This document shows, in pieces, positions 7,254-16,241 of a DNA stretch of 64,000 nt. The translations under genes and the position numbers were made by a program. The stretch is from positions 62,001 to 126,000 of the forward strand of contig CAVYWS010000003.1 of the NCBI GenBank assembly GCA_963772265.1, given 5' to 3'. Under the pieces are notes generated by a model, which saw nothing but the letters and a program-made list of their open reading frames with translations, searched no databases and was not told the DNA's origin. The first letter of the stretch is position 1. Every line of letters begins with the position of its first letter. Origin of the DNA: Mayfieldus sp963772265. Its GTDB lineage: Bacteria > Actinomycetota > Thermoleophilia > Solirubrobacterales > 70-9.

Positions 7254-9982
7254 CCGTCTACGAATCTCGCGCGGGCGGACTCCGCACCGCCGGTCGGCGT
7301 CGGCGGCACGAGGCTGAACGGAGAGCCCGAGACCGCCCGCTCCAGCAGCGCGGTCATCTCCGGAACCCGCAGCGCCCCCGAGAACAGGAAGCCCTGGGCG
7401 TAACCGCAGCCAAGGCGGCGCAGCTCGGCCAGCTGGACCTCGTTCTCGACTCCCTCGGCGATCGTGCGCATCTCGAGCGCCCTCGCCATGCCGATGATCG
7501 CCTCGACGATCGCCGATCGCTCGGGCTCGATCCCCAGCCCCTCGATGAAGGAGCGGTCGATCTTGATCGCGTCGAAGGGAAAGCGGTTGAGATAGGAGAG
7601 CGAGGAGTAGCCGGTTCCGAAGTCGTCAAGGATCAGCTGCACCCCGAGCCCGTTGAGGTCGCGCAGCATCTGGTCGGCGGCGCCTGACTTCTCGACCAGC
7701 ACGCTCTCGGTGATCTCGAACTTCATGTGCACCGGGTCAAGCCCGGTGCGGCTGAGGATCGCGGCGACGATGCTGGGCAGGTCGGGGTCGGAGAACTGGC
7801 GCGGCGAGAGGTTGACGGTGACATCGATCGGCCGGGCGTCGGGCCGCAGGTGATGCCAGGAGAGGCTCTGCTGGCAGGCCCGCTCGATCACCCAGCGCCC
7901 GATCGGGTGGATCAGCCCACTGTCCTCGGCGACCGGCACGAAGTCGGAGGGATCGATCGTGCCGCGCTCGGGATGCTCCCAGCGCAGCAGCGCCTCGACG
8001 GTGGGGATCTCGCCGCTGCCAAGGGCGACGATCGGCTGGTATTGGAGAGTGAGCTGCTCGCGGTCGAGCGCCCGGCGCAGCTCCCGCTCCAGCTGCAGGC
8101 GGCGGATCGACCTCGATCGCATATCTGTGTCGAAGAGCTCGGCCCGGTTGCGGCCCCGATCCTTGGCCCGGTAGACAGCGGCATGTGCGTCGCGCACGAG
8201 CGAGTCCGGGGTCGCCGCCTCGTCGCCGGAGATAGATATCCCGATGCTGGTGGTCAGGTGCTGCTCGAGGCCTTCGACCAGGAAGGGCTCCTTGAACGCG
8301 GCGCAAATCCGCTCGGCGATCCGCGTCGCCTCGGCATCGTCGACCACCTCCTCGACCAGGATCACGAACTCGTCGCCGCCGAAGCGGGCGACGGTGTCGA
8401 CCGAGCGCAGCTGCCGGCGCATCCGAGGCACGACCGCCTTCAGCACCTCGTCGCCCACCTCGTGGCCGAGGCTGTCGTTGATCACCTTGAAGTTGTCGAG
8501 GTCGCAGAAGAAGATCGCCAGCGGCGTCTCGCGCCCCTTGGCGGCGCCGAGGGCGTGGGCGAGGCGGTCCATGAGCAGGGGCCGGTTCGGCAACCCGGTG
8601 ACGTGATCGTGCAGTGAGCCGTGGCGCAGGGCCTCGCCCGCGTCGCGGCGCTCAATCGCATTGGCAAGAACGTTGGCCGCCGATTGCGCGAAGTACATGT
8701 CGTCAGCCGAGAATGCGTCGGGCCGATCGGAGTGGGCCTCCAGCGCCCCGAGCGGCTGGCGCTCGCCCTCGATCGCAACCGCAATCGTGCTGCGGACCTC
8801 GAGGTCGCGCAGGTAGGTCGGGATCCTGAACCGGTCCTCGGTCTTCCAGTCGCTGACCGAGACCGGATGCCCGGAGATGACCGCGAGGCCGGCGGGCGAG
8901 TCTCGCCCGACCCCGATCGAAAGCTCGCGCGCCCGGCTGCCCAGGCCGGCGCTCGCGTGCAGGGTCAGGGTTCCCGCCTCGCGGTCGAAGTGCCAGGCGC
9001 AGCTCTGGCCGACACCCTCGCCGGCGGCGACGAACGCCGTCGCGTCCTCCATCAGCGCCTCCAGGGTGGCGCCGCGCAGGGCCCGTTCGCCGAGCCGGGA
9101 GACGGCGGCCTGCTGGGCGCTGCGGCGCTCGAGCTCGCGCTCGGCGTGCTTGCGCTCGGTTATGTCGTAGAGGATTCCGTGCCAGACCGGCTTGCCGCTC
9201 TCGTCACGCTCGAGCACCGCCTCGTCGAGGACCCAGACCTCCTTGCCGGAACGGGTCATCAGCCGGTAGTCGATCGGCGGCGGGTTGCGGTCGCCGAGCA
9301 CCCGCTCGCTCTCCTGCTCCAGGGCGCGGCGGCGGTCCTCGGGATGAATCTGCTCGAGCCAAAGCTGTGGATTGGCCATCCACTCCTCGGCGCTGAAACC
9401 GAGGATCTCCTCGATCTGCGGGCTGACGTAGGTCCAGGGGCCGCGCTCGCCCAGCTCGGCGGTGTAGACGATCGCCGGCAGGCGCTCGACCAGCGAGCGG
9501 TAGTTCGCCTCCACGGCCATCCGCTCCCTCGCCTGCTCGTCGTGCTCCACGCGCAGGGCCCGCTCCTCGTCGCGCTTGTGCAGCATCCGCTCCGCCATCG
9601 CCAGGGCGTGGGCGAGGCCGCGGGCGACGTTGAGCTCCTCGCTGCTGAAGTTCTCCGGTCCCGGCCTGGCGACGACGAGCGAGCTCGCGAACTCACCGCC
9701 GATCGCGATCGAAAGCGCCGTGCAGCGGCCCACGCCGGCGACCTCGATCACCTTCGAGCGGCCCTCGCGGACCGCCTCCAGGGCCGACTGGGAGACCTGG
9801 TCGGGCTCGATGCGGAGTGACTGCTCGATGCCGCGGTCGCTGACGATCGCCGCCATCTCCACGCCCAGCGCCTCGGCGACCCGGTCCAGCGCCACCCGGC
9901 GTGCCGAGGGCACGTCGCCGACGGTGGAGATCGCCTCCAGAAACTCGGTCAGGTGCCGCGTAGACCAGCCAGGTGAAGTCAT
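7250..9982 (-). CDS. GAF-PAS-GAF-GGDEF-EAL cyclic-di-GMP signalling protein
   Basis: About 910 residues from ATG 9982, with GGAAGGGA upstream; an earlier in-frame start at 10024 adds 14 residues. An N-terminal GAF-like segment is followed by a PAS domain (WTYVSPQIEEILGFSAEEW), a second GAF domain, GGDEF and EAL. The cyclase motif RFGGDEFVIL is intact. The phosphodiesterase motifs EALLRWEHP and DDFGTGYSSLSYL are also intact, so both activities are possible. There is no transmembrane segment, so it is probably a cytosolic sensor. It is not obviously linked to neighbours. Confidence 0.88.
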   Translation of the reverse strand: MTSPGWSTRHLTEFLEAISTVGDVPSARRVALDRVAEALGVEMAAIVSDRGIEQSLRIEPDQVSQSALEAVREGRSKVIEVAGVGRCTALSIAIGGEFASSLVVARPGPENFSSEELNVARGLAHALAMAERMLHKRDEERALRVEHDEQARERMAVEANYRSLVERLPAIVYTAELGERGPWTYVSPQIEEILGFSAEEWMANPQLWLEQIHPEDRRRALEQESERVLGDRNPPPIDYRLMTRSGKEVWVLDEAVLERDESGKPVWHGILYDITERKHAERELERRSAQQAAVSRLGERALRGATLEALMEDATAFVAAGEGVGQSCAWHFDREAGTLTLHASAGLGSRARELSIGVGRDSPAGLAVISGHPVSVSDWKTEDRFRIPTYLRDLEVRSTIAVAIEGERQPLGALEAHSDRPDAFSADDMYFAQSAANVLANAIERRDAGEALRHGSLHDHVTGLPNRPLLMDRLAHALGAAKGRETPLAIFFCDLDNFKVINDSLGHEVGDEVLKAVVPRMRRQLRSVDTVARFGGDEFVILVEEVVDDAEATRIAERICAAFKEPFLVEGLEQHLTTSIGISISGDEAATPDSLVRDAHAAVYRAKDRGRNRAELFDTDMRSRSIRRLQLERELRRALDREQLTLQYQPIVALGSGEIPTVEALLRWEHPERGTIDPSDFVPVAEDSGLIHPIGRWVIERACQQSLSWHHLRPDARPIDVTVNLSPRQFSDPDLPSIVAAILSRTGLDPVHMKFEITESVLVEKSGAADQMLRDLNGLGVQLILDDFGTGYSSLSYLNRFPFDAIKIDRSFIEGLGIEPERSAIVEAIIGMARALEMRTIAEGVENEVQLAELRRLGCGYAQGFLFSGALRVPEMTALLERAVSGSPFSLVPPTPTGGAESARARFVDG

Positions 9983-10076
9983 CGCATGCAGTCCCTTCCA
10001 CGCGCGATGCGAAATTCCGGTCAAGAACCGCTATCGGCAGAGGAATTGCGGGCTGAAGCCGCCGCGGACGCCTTGC

Positions 10077-11057
10077 TCAGGCAGCAGCCAGGCGCAGGGG
10101 CGGGCCCTGGGCGACGAGGTGGTGCAGGCCGCGCAGGGTCAACTCACCGGCGAGGCCGCGGAAGGGGGCATAAGGAGCGTAGAAGCGCTCCACCTCTTCG
10201 ACCGTGGCCCGGCGCCCCTCGCCCGCCAGGCGGCCGATCAGCTTCAGATAGCCAAGGTCGCCCGCCGGCAGCGAGTCGGGATCGCCGCGCCCGAAGAGCC
10301 CCAGGCACTGGACCGTCCAGGGGCCGATTCCGGGCAGCTTCTGCAGCCTCCGGTCCGCCCGGGCATCGGCGATAGGAGCGCGGCCGGCGGCGACCTCCGC
10401 CGCAACCCGGCGCAGGGCGATCGAGCGCCCGGCCGAGAGGTCGGTCGCAGTCAACTCGGCCGGGGCTCGGCCGGCGATCACCTCCGCGCTGGGAACGTCG
10501 TGCAAGGCCGCCCGACCCGAGCCCAGCCGCGGCCCCCAGCGGCGCACGATCCGGCGCTGGATCGCCGCCGCCCGCGGAGAGTCGATCAACTGCTTGGTGA
10601 CCGCCCAGGCGAGCGCCTCCCAGGGCCAGGGACGGCGGCGCGGGCGCAGCTCGGGGAAGCGGCGGATCAGGGGCTCGAGTAGGCGGTCGCCGCGGATCGC
10701 GGCCCGGAACTCGGTCAGGTCGTCGTCGACCCCGATCGCGAAGCGCATCCGCTCGACCGCGAGCTCCAGCTGCTCGGGGCCGGCTGGGCCCTCCGCCTCG
10801 GGGCCGCCCCGTAGCGGGGGATAGAAGACGCCCGACCGCTCGACCGCGTCGGCCCGCAGCACGACCCGCCGCCTCTGCGGCTGCCAGGCCCGGACCAGGA
10901 CCGGGCGCTCCTCGACGTGCAGCAGGCGGCAGAGGACTCCAGCGCGCAGCCCCGCCGTCGCATCGCCGCCGCTTCCCTTCGGAAGCCGATACGGCCAGGG
11001 AGGGACGACCTCGACCGTCACGGGGGCGACCCCGTGCGCGGCTCGGGGCTCAATCAC
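10077..11057 (-). CDS. alkA: AlkA-like DNA-3-methyladenine glycosylase II
   Basis: 326 residues. The C-terminal HhH-GPD fold is clear: helix-hairpin-helix LQKLPGIGPWTVQCLGLFG, followed by PAGDLGYLK, whose aspartate corresponds to the catalytic Asp of AlkA. The roughly 120-residue N-terminal domain precedes it, as in full-length AlkA without the Ada module. It excises alkylated bases in base-excision repair. It is monocistronic and has no visible ada partner. Confidence 0.82.
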   Translation of the reverse strand: MIEPRAAHGVAPVTVEVVPPWPYRLPKGSGGDATAGLRAGVLCRLLHVEERPVLVRAWQPQRRRVVLRADAVERSGVFYPPLRGGPEAEGPAGPEQLELAVERMRFAIGVDDDLTEFRAAIRGDRLLEPLIRRFPELRPRRRPWPWEALAWAVTKQLIDSPRAAAIQRRIVRRWGPRLGSGRAALHDVPSAEVIAGRAPAELTATDLSAGRSIALRRVAAEVAAGRAPIADARADRRLQKLPGIGPWTVQCLGLFGRGDPDSLPAGDLGYLKLIGRLAGEGRRATVEEVERFYAPYAPFRGLAGELTLRGLHHLVAQGPPLRLAAA

Positions 11058-11102
11058 TTAGTGACCTTCCGCGAACCCCCGCGCACGTCGGTCTGCGGAA
11101 TG

Positions 11103-11411
11103 TCACTTCCCGAGCAGGTGAACGTCGATCAGAAACGAGCGGCTGGCGACCACCGGCCGCTCGGAACGCCCGACCAGACGCTTCATCGCGCCCTTGCGTG
11201 AGCCCGAGGAGGCGCTGACCGCCCGCACCGCGGCCACCGTCGCAGCCCCGGCCAGAACTCCGCCCGCCGCCGCAATTGCCGCCGTGCGAACCTCGCGCAG
11301 GGCCGGCACCGAGGGCTCGTAGCGCAGGGGCAGCGGCCGGGTCGAATCCTCCTCGCCCGGGGCGCCGTTCTCCTCGGCGATCACCTCTGCCTCCAAGTCT
11401 GCCTTGCGCAC
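11103..11411 (-). CDS. Small single-pass membrane protein, unknown
   Basis: 102 residues. The charged acidic N-terminus is followed by one hydrophobic stretch (about residues 42-65, AAIAAAGGVLAGAATVAAV), then a basic segment and a hydrophobic C-terminus ending FLIDVHLLGK. Coding bias is consistent with a gene, but I do not recognise the family. It lies between the glycosylase and the acyltransferase-like gene on the same strand. Confidence 0.5.
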   Translation of the reverse strand: MRKADLEAEVIAEENGAPGEEDSTRPLPLRYEPSVPALREVRTAAIAAAGGVLAGAATVAAVRAVSASSGSRKGAMKRLVGRSERPVVASRSFLIDVHLLGK

Positions 11412-11462
11412 TCGGCGCAGTCTAAGAGCCCATTCGGCGGGGTCCGGGCCGAGATGGCGCTA

Positions 11463-12611
11463 TTAGCGCGAAGTTGACGGCTGCAGGGCCTTCTCGTAGA
11501 GCCTGTACTTCTTGATCACCTTGCCCCCCATCCCCTCCATCGCGCGGTTCATCGGCTCGTTGACCTCGAGGATCCAGCCGGTTTCGCCGCCGTAGACGCG
11601 GTTGGGGTCGGCTTCCTCGAGGTGGCGGATGTAGAAGGCGGCGGCGATTCCGGTGTGCTGGTAGGCGTTCTTGACGCCGAGCGCGAAGACGCGGATCTGG
11701 TCGATCTTGCGCTTGGCCAGCAGGAAGCGCAGCCAGCCGAAGGGCAGCAGGCGGCCGTTGAGCTTCGCCAGCGCCTGGTTTATGTCGGGCAGGCTGAGCG
11801 CCGCGCCAAGCACCTCCCCGTCGCGCTCGGCGATGAAGGTCCAGCGCTCCTCGAGCACCTGCTTCAGGTTCTTGGCCTGGAACTGGACCTCGGCCTCGGT
11901 GACCGGCACGAAGCCCCAGTTGTCACCCCAGGCCTCGTTGTAGACCTCCATGAAACGGCGGACCTCGTTGGGCAGGTCGCGCCGGTTCATGTTGCGGATC
12001 GTGATCCCGTGCTCGGAGGAGACCTTCTCTGCGGCGGCGTGGATCATCGGGTGAAACTCGTTTCCCTGCTTCAACTCGCCCAGCTCCAGCCACCACATCC
12101 AGAGGTCCATGGTCTTCGAGTAGCCGCGGCCCTCGATCAGCTCGCGGTAGTACGGCGGGTGCCAGGGCTCGAGGATCATCGGGCGCAGGTCGTAGCCCTC
12201 GACCAGGATCCCGACCTCGTCGTTGGTGGTGAAGTCCATCGGGCCGAGGATCCGCTCCCGCCCCCGGTCAGAGACCCACTCCGCGGCGGTGTCGAGCAGC
12301 GCCGCCGCCAGCGCCGGGTCGTCGGCGGTCTCGAAGAAGCCGAACATGCCGTCGTTTCCCCCCTGGTACTCGTCCCAGCGCTGGTCGACCTGGGCGGTGA
12401 TCCGGCCGACCGGCTCGCCGTCGCGCTCGGCGATGAAGAACTCGGCCTCGGCATGCTCGAAGTAGGGGTTCTTCGAGCGGTTGAGGAACTGCATCCGCTC
12501 GAAGATCAGCGGCGCCACCCACTGCGGGTGGTGGCGATGGAGCCGGAAAGGGACCTTGACGAAGCGCTTCAGCTCGCGGCGGTTGCGGACCGGGCGAATG
12601 GTCAGCGCCAT
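11463..12611 (-). CDS. GNAT-like acyltransferase resembling bacterial ceramide synthase
   Basis: 382 residues from ATG 12611, long for GNAT. It opens IRPVRNRRELKRFVKVPF and contains HPQWVAPLIFER, GPMDFTTNDEVGILVEG, HPPYYRELIEGRGY and, near the C-terminus, YQHTGIAAAFYIRHLEEA and GGETGWILEVNEPMNRAME. This two-lobed GNAT-type family, often annotated dATP pyrophosphohydrolase or N-acetyltransferase, includes the bacterial ceramide synthase (bCerS) of the Caulobacter-type sphingolipid pathway. It is divergent to a serine palmitoyltransferase-like gene only 79 bases away. That context makes N-acylation of a sphingoid base the best hypothesis. The biochemical role is inferred. Confidence 0.65.
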   Translation of the reverse strand: MALTIRPVRNRRELKRFVKVPFRLHRHHPQWVAPLIFERMQFLNRSKNPYFEHAEAEFFIAERDGEPVGRITAQVDQRWDEYQGGNDGMFGFFETADDPALAAALLDTAAEWVSDRGRERILGPMDFTTNDEVGILVEGYDLRPMILEPWHPPYYRELIEGRGYSKTMDLWMWWLELGELKQGNEFHPMIHAAAEKVSSEHGITIRNMNRRDLPNEVRRFMEVYNEAWGDNWGFVPVTEAEVQFQAKNLKQVLEERWTFIAERDGEVLGAALSLPDINQALAKLNGRLLPFGWLRFLLAKRKIDQIRVFALGVKNAYQHTGIAAAFYIRHLEEADPNRVYGGETGWILEVNEPMNRAMEGMGGKVIKKYRLYEKALQPSTSR

Positions 12612-12690
12612 GAGGCGCAACGTATATGAAGCCGCTGGGCGCTACCTGACACACTTTTGGCATGGCGGAGACGACGGGCGCGCCGCCGAC

Positions 12691-13917
12691 GTGTTCGAGA
12701 AGGCGCGTAGCCACGACCGCGCCGAGCAGCTCGAGGCCGCAAAGGAAGGCGACCTTCTTCCCTACTTCAGACTGCTCGAGTCGGCCGCCGGGCCGGTGGT
12801 CGAGATGGAGGGCCGGGAGACGATCATGCTCGGCTCCAACAACTACCTCGGCCTGACCGGTGACGAGCGGGTCAAGCAGGCGGCCCGCGACGCGCTGGAG
12901 CGATACGGGACCGGCCTGACCGGCTCACGACTGCTCAACGGCACCACGCCCCTGCACCTGGAGCTGGAGAGCGAGCTGGCGGACTGGATGGGCGACGAGG
13001 ACGCGATCGTCTTCACCACCGGCTACCAGGCCAACGTCGGCTGCATCGGCACGATCCTCGGCCCCGGCGACACGGTGATCTGCGACTCCGGCGACCACGC
13101 CTCGATCCTCGACGGCTGCCGGCTCGCCGGAGCCCGGCTTCGTCCCTTCCGCCACAACCGCATGGACAAGCTGGAGACGATGCTCGAGCGCGCCGCGGAG
13201 GACGGCGGCGGGGTGCTGGTGATCGTCGACGGCGTCTTCTCGATGGAGGGCGACGTCTGCAGCCTGCCCTCGATCGTCGAGCTCTGCAACCGCTACGGGG
13301 CCCGGCTGATGGTCGACGAGGCGCACGGCGTCGGCGTCCTCGGCGCCCGCGGGGCCGGGGCCTGCGAGCTGTTCGGGCTCGAGGACGAGGTCGACCTGCG
13401 GATGGGGACCTTCTCCAAGAGCCTCGCCTCCTGCGGAGGCTTCATCTCCGGCCCCTCCGACGTGATCGAGTACCTGCGAATCGCCTCCCGCTCCTTCATC
13501 TTCAGCGCCTCCTCGGTTCCCGCCGCGATCGGCGCCGCGCTCGGGGCTCTGCGGATCATCCGCTCCGAGGGACCGGAGCTGATGGGACGGCTGCTCGCCA
13601 ACGCCGCCTACCTGAGGCAGGGATTCCGCGACCTCGGCCTGCAGGTGGTCGAGCCCGGCAGGCTCCCCGACGGGACCGAGGCCACGACTCCGGTGGTGCC
13701 GGTGATCGTCGGCGAGGACTGGCAGGCGGTGCTGCTCTGGAAGGCCCTTTTCGAGGCCGGCGTCTACACCAACGTCGCGATCCACCCCGCCGTCCCGCCG
13801 GGCGGCGCCCTGCTGCGAACGAGCCTGATGGCGACCCACCAGCGCGACCACCTGGACCGGTCGCTGGAGATCCTCGCCAGGGTGATCGCTGACTTCCCGG
13901 ACCTGCCGAGGGCCTGA
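12691..13917 (+). CDS. spt: Alpha-oxoamine synthase, serine palmitoyltransferase-like
   Basis: 408 residues from GTG 12691; upstream in-frame starts such as ATG 12610 overlap the divergent gene. It is a PLP fold-type I enzyme with NNYLGLTGDERV, YGTGLTGSRLLNGT, FTTGYQANVG, VDEAHGVGVLG and the Schiff-base lysine in GTFSKSLASCGGF. The C-terminus carries LLRTSLMATH. The N-terminal stretch DLLPYFRLLES and the pattern DHASILDGCRLAGA-PFRHN resemble soluble bacterial serine palmitoyltransferases more than BioF or KBL. The reaction would be serine plus acyl-CoA/ACP to 3-ketosphinganine. BioF/KBL-type activity is the alternative. The neighbouring bCerS-like gene favours sphingolipid synthesis. Confidence 0.75.
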   Translation: MFEKARSHDRAEQLEAAKEGDLLPYFRLLESAAGPVVEMEGRETIMLGSNNYLGLTGDERVKQAARDALERYGTGLTGSRLLNGTTPLHLELESELADWMGDEDAIVFTTGYQANVGCIGTILGPGDTVICDSGDHASILDGCRLAGARLRPFRHNRMDKLETMLERAAEDGGGVLVIVDGVFSMEGDVCSLPSIVELCNRYGARLMVDEAHGVGVLGARGAGACELFGLEDEVDLRMGTFSKSLASCGGFISGPSDVIEYLRIASRSFIFSASSVPAAIGAALGALRIIRSEGPELMGRLLANAAYLRQGFRDLGLQVVEPGRLPDGTEATTPVVPVIVGEDWQAVLLWKALFEAGVYTNVAIHPAVPPGGALLRTSLMATHQRDHLDRSLEILARVIADFPDLPRA

Positions 13918-14265
13918 TTTCGCCGCCGGGGACCGGCCGACCGCGGCCGCTCGAGCTTCCCGACTAGACAAAAATAGGACTCCTCGGTCCCGTTTCCTCC
14001 CCCGGTATGGGTAGTTTCAGCTTGTCCAAAAATGGACTAGTACCGCAGCGTCACGAAAAGCATGCTCTTAGCGAATGACTCGCCGGGGTGGGGGGCGAAT
14101 CGGGTTGACGCCCATGGGCGGCAAGGCGTAGGTTCCCGCCCGCGTCGCACACCGGGGCAGGAGCGCGAAGGACAAAAGCCCAGTCATTCGGACGCCCAGG
14201 CAAGCACGCCGGCGGGGCGGCGCAGAGAGAGATCTGAATCCCACCCCTACAAGGGAGGAGTCTTC
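13918..14265 (+). promoter_or_regulatory. Regulatory region of the mIHF gene: paired AT-rich sites and a sigma70-type promoter
   Basis: This 348-base stretch has no credible gene. It contains a perfect inverted repeat GTCCA-AAAA-TGGAC at 14024-14037 and a related site, CTAGACAAAAATAGGACT, at 13964-13981. A good actinobacterial promoter follows: TTGACG at 14105-14110, an 18-base spacer and TAGGTT at 14129-14134. The predicted leader is about 125 nt and ends with GGGAGGAG before GTG 14266. Confidence 0.55.
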
Positions 14266-14661
14266 GTGGACGCTGCAACGATTGCCCCTGGCCAGCTATC
14301 CCGGTCGCCCCGGAACCAGGCGCCCCAGCACATGCAGGCGCTGGCCCACGCCAACCGGGTCCGGCTCGCCAGGGCTGCACTGAAGCGCACCATCGCCCGC
14401 GGCGAGATCGACGCCGCAGAGGTCATCCGGGAGTGCCCCTGGGAGACCGAGAGCATGACCCTCGCCGAGCTGCTGACCAGCCAACGCCGCTGGGGCCGCA
14501 CCAGGGCGCGCAAGTTTCTCCTCGCGCTGGCTCTTTCCGAGAACAAGCGCCTGGGAACCCTCACCCAGCGCCAGCGCACCCTCGTCTCGACCGAGCTTGC
14601 CACCAAACTGGGCAACGGCCGCGCCGAGGGCACGGCTGAGGAAGCGGTCTTGGTCGCTTAG
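14266..14661 (+). CDS. mihF: Actinobacterial integration host factor-like (mIHF) protein
   Basis: 131 residues from GTG 14266, preceded at good spacing by GGGAGGAG. The body matches the mIHF helix-two-turn-helix family. It has a long basic helix (ANRVRLARAALKRTIARGEI), AAEVIRE, then LTSQRRWGRTRARKFLLAL and TLTQRQRTLVSTEL. The family binds DNA non-specifically, shapes the nucleoid and was found as a host factor for phage L5 integration. The C-terminal tail after residue 120 is divergent. Here the gene is monocistronic with its own promoter. Confidence 0.8.
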   Translation: MDAATIAPGQLSRSPRNQAPQHMQALAHANRVRLARAALKRTIARGEIDAAEVIRECPWETESMTLAELLTSQRRWGRTRARKFLLALALSENKRLGTLTQRQRTLVSTELATKLGNGRAEGTAEEAVLVA

Positions 14662-14698
14662 CGCTTCCTCGGGCGCCTACGGCACCCAACCCAACCGC

Positions 14699-15205
14699 CT
14701 AACCGTGCAGGCGGCCGATCCGGAAGGAGAGGCCGCCTGACGCGCGTCTGAAGGCATTTCGGAACGCGACCAGGGCGGGGATGAAGACGACGGCTCCGAC
14801 CGCCACCGGGATCACAGCGACGATCGAGCCGAAGAGCAGGGCCACGAGCCCCCCGACGACCGCCCCGGCGGCGACCCCGCAGGCCAGCGCCAGCAGGCCG
14901 CTGTGGGAGCGGTAGCCGGTGAAGTGCTCGCGGATCGCTAGCTCCAGCCCCCCGAGGGCGGCAAGGCCGATGCCGACCGCGATCATCAGCGTTCCGCGGA
15001 CGCTGCCGCTGGCGAACCCGGCGATCAGCATCACCAGCCCGACCAGGATCGTCAGCTCGGTGAGCGGGAAGCTGCCCCAGAGCGGCTGAGGGCGCTCGTC
15101 GCGGGCCGTGCGCCGAGCCGCAGGCTCGACCGGGGGCCGCTGCCGGCGCGGAGCCTGGGGCTGCTGCACGCGGCGACGCTTGCGCCGCTTGCGGGCCTTC
15201 GCCAT
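14699..15205 (-). CDS. Conserved membrane protein, unknown
   Basis: 168 residues. A strongly basic N-terminus (about 40 residues rich in Arg/Lys/Pro/Gln) is followed by four hydrophobic helices from about residue 50 to 150. No catalytic motif is visible. The start touches the stop of the upstream coiled-coil gene (15205), so the two are probably translated together. I do not recognise a named family. Confidence 0.65.
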   Translation of the reverse strand: MAKARKRRKRRRVQQPQAPRRQRPPVEPAARRTARDERPQPLWGSFPLTELTILVGLVMLIAGFASGSVRGTLMIAVGIGLAALGGLELAIREHFTGYRSHSGLLALACGVAAGAVVGGLVALLFGSIVAVIPVAVGAVVFIPALVAFRNAFRRASGGLSFRIGRLHG

Positions 15206-15732
15206 CAGCTATCGAGGGGGCGCGGGCGCCCCTCGGCTAAGGGACAACCCGACGAGATCTTGACCCGCCACCAGCCCATCAGCATCCCGAGGACTCCCCA
15301 TTTCGGGCGCGAGTGGTAGTGGCGGCAGCCGGGCTCGCCGAGGTCCTCGTTGGAGATCCGGATCCAGTGGTAGCGCTCGGGCTCGGCGAGCACCCGCTCG
15401 AGCAGCTCGCGGTTGCGGTCCTCGACGTAGCCGCGGTCGGCGAGGATCGCCCGCACGTCGGCGATCCGGCCAAGTAGACGGTCGCGGACCTGCTCGAGCT
15501 CGGCGATCCCGAGCAGACGCGGGCCGCCGGCCGGCGCGACCTCGTAGGAGATCCCGCGGCGCGGGAAGGCGCTGGCGAAGATCTCTCCCAGCTCCGCCTC
15601 GAGGCGGGCGATCTGGCGGCGCAGCTCAGCACGCGCCAGCCGCTCGTCGGCCTGCAGAAGACCGCTGAGGCTCGCTGCGGTCGGAGGCGGTCCGGTTCGA
15701 CGCCCCTCCAGCTCGGTGATCGGCTCCGGCAT
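15205..15732 (-). CDS. Coiled-coil protein with conserved Cys/His C-terminal segment, unknown
   Basis: About 175 residues from ATG 15732, which has AGGGAGC just upstream; a longer reading to 15807 adds 25 residues lacking this signal. The middle (LARAELRRQIARLEAELGEIF) is a predicted coiled coil. The C-terminal part contains EPGCRHYHSRPKWGVLGMLMGWWRVKISSGCP, given here as key residues Cys-X-His-X-His and a distal Cys-Pro, which may bind metal. No function is assignable. It overlaps the following membrane-protein gene by one base. Confidence 0.62.
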   Translation of the reverse strand: MPEPITELEGRRTGPPPTAASLSGLLQADERLARAELRRQIARLEAELGEIFASAFPRRGISYEVAPAGGPRLLGIAELEQVRDRLLGRIADVRAILADRGYVEDRNRELLERVLAEPERYHWIRISNEDLGEPGCRHYHSRPKWGVLGMLMGWWRVKISSGCPLAEGRPRPLDS

Positions 15733-15776
15733 CTGCTCCCTTCGAAAGGTGGGCGGCACGCTGATTCTAGTAGCAG

Positions 15777-16241
15777 TCAGACCGTCAGGGCGGCCCTGGC
15801 GACCCACAGAGCCTCCTCGACGGCGATCTCAGGCACGCCCTTGACGCCAACCGCGAGCACGGTGATGCGGCCGGTCTTGGGGTCCACCCCGCGGCCCTCG
15901 GCGGTGGCTCCGAAGAGCAGCCCCACCGGGCGCTGCTCGTCGGCGATCACGAGCGTCTCCGAGGGCAGCTCGCCCGGCCTGCCCTCCAGCGCCTCTCCGG
16001 GCGCCGAGGCGCGGATCCCGAGCCGTCCCTGGAGCCGGTCGGCGTCGAAGGCGCGAAGCGCCACCCCGGTCTCGACGATCGCGATCGTCAGCGCGTCGTC
16101 GAGCTGGCTCTGGCTGACGAAGGCGCCCTTCTTCATCCGCTCCAGCGCCAGCTCCTCGATCGGGGTCCGAGTCTGATCGGGGTCGAGGCCGATCTGGCGG
16201 AAGAACACCCGGTAGGCCCAGGGGATCGGCCGCTGGCGCAT
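15777..16241 (-). CDS. B3/B4 (Phe-tRNA synthetase beta-like) domain protein; true N-terminus probably further upstream
   Basis: The listed span begins at the first standard start codon, ATG 16241. The frame remains open and clearly coding upstream to about 16440, with WVAAAVADEFPGL and SRFH-type sequence before the ATG. The protein resembles stand-alone B3/B4 editing-domain proteins: WAYRVFFRQIGLDPDQTRTP, FVSQSQLDDALTIAIVETG and a C-terminal ITVLAVGVKGV strand. These bind tRNA or amino acids in an editing-like manner. The upstream coding part overlaps the end of the thioredoxin-like gene, and no ATG/GTG/TTG occurs there in frame. An indel or a non-canonical start is likely. Confidence 0.65.
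   Translation of the reverse strand: MRQRPIPWAYRVFFRQIGLDPDQTRTPIEELALERMKKGAFVSQSQLDDALTIAIVETGVALRAFDADRLQGRLGIRASAPGEALEGRPGELPSETLVIADEQRPVGLLFGATAEGRGVDPKTGRITVLAVGVKGVPEIAVEEALWVARAALTV

Noticed and set aside
14266..14661. mIHF-like gene as part of a mobile element
   Set aside because: It is a normal actinobacterial chromosomal gene with its own promoter, and no integrase or att-like repeat is near.
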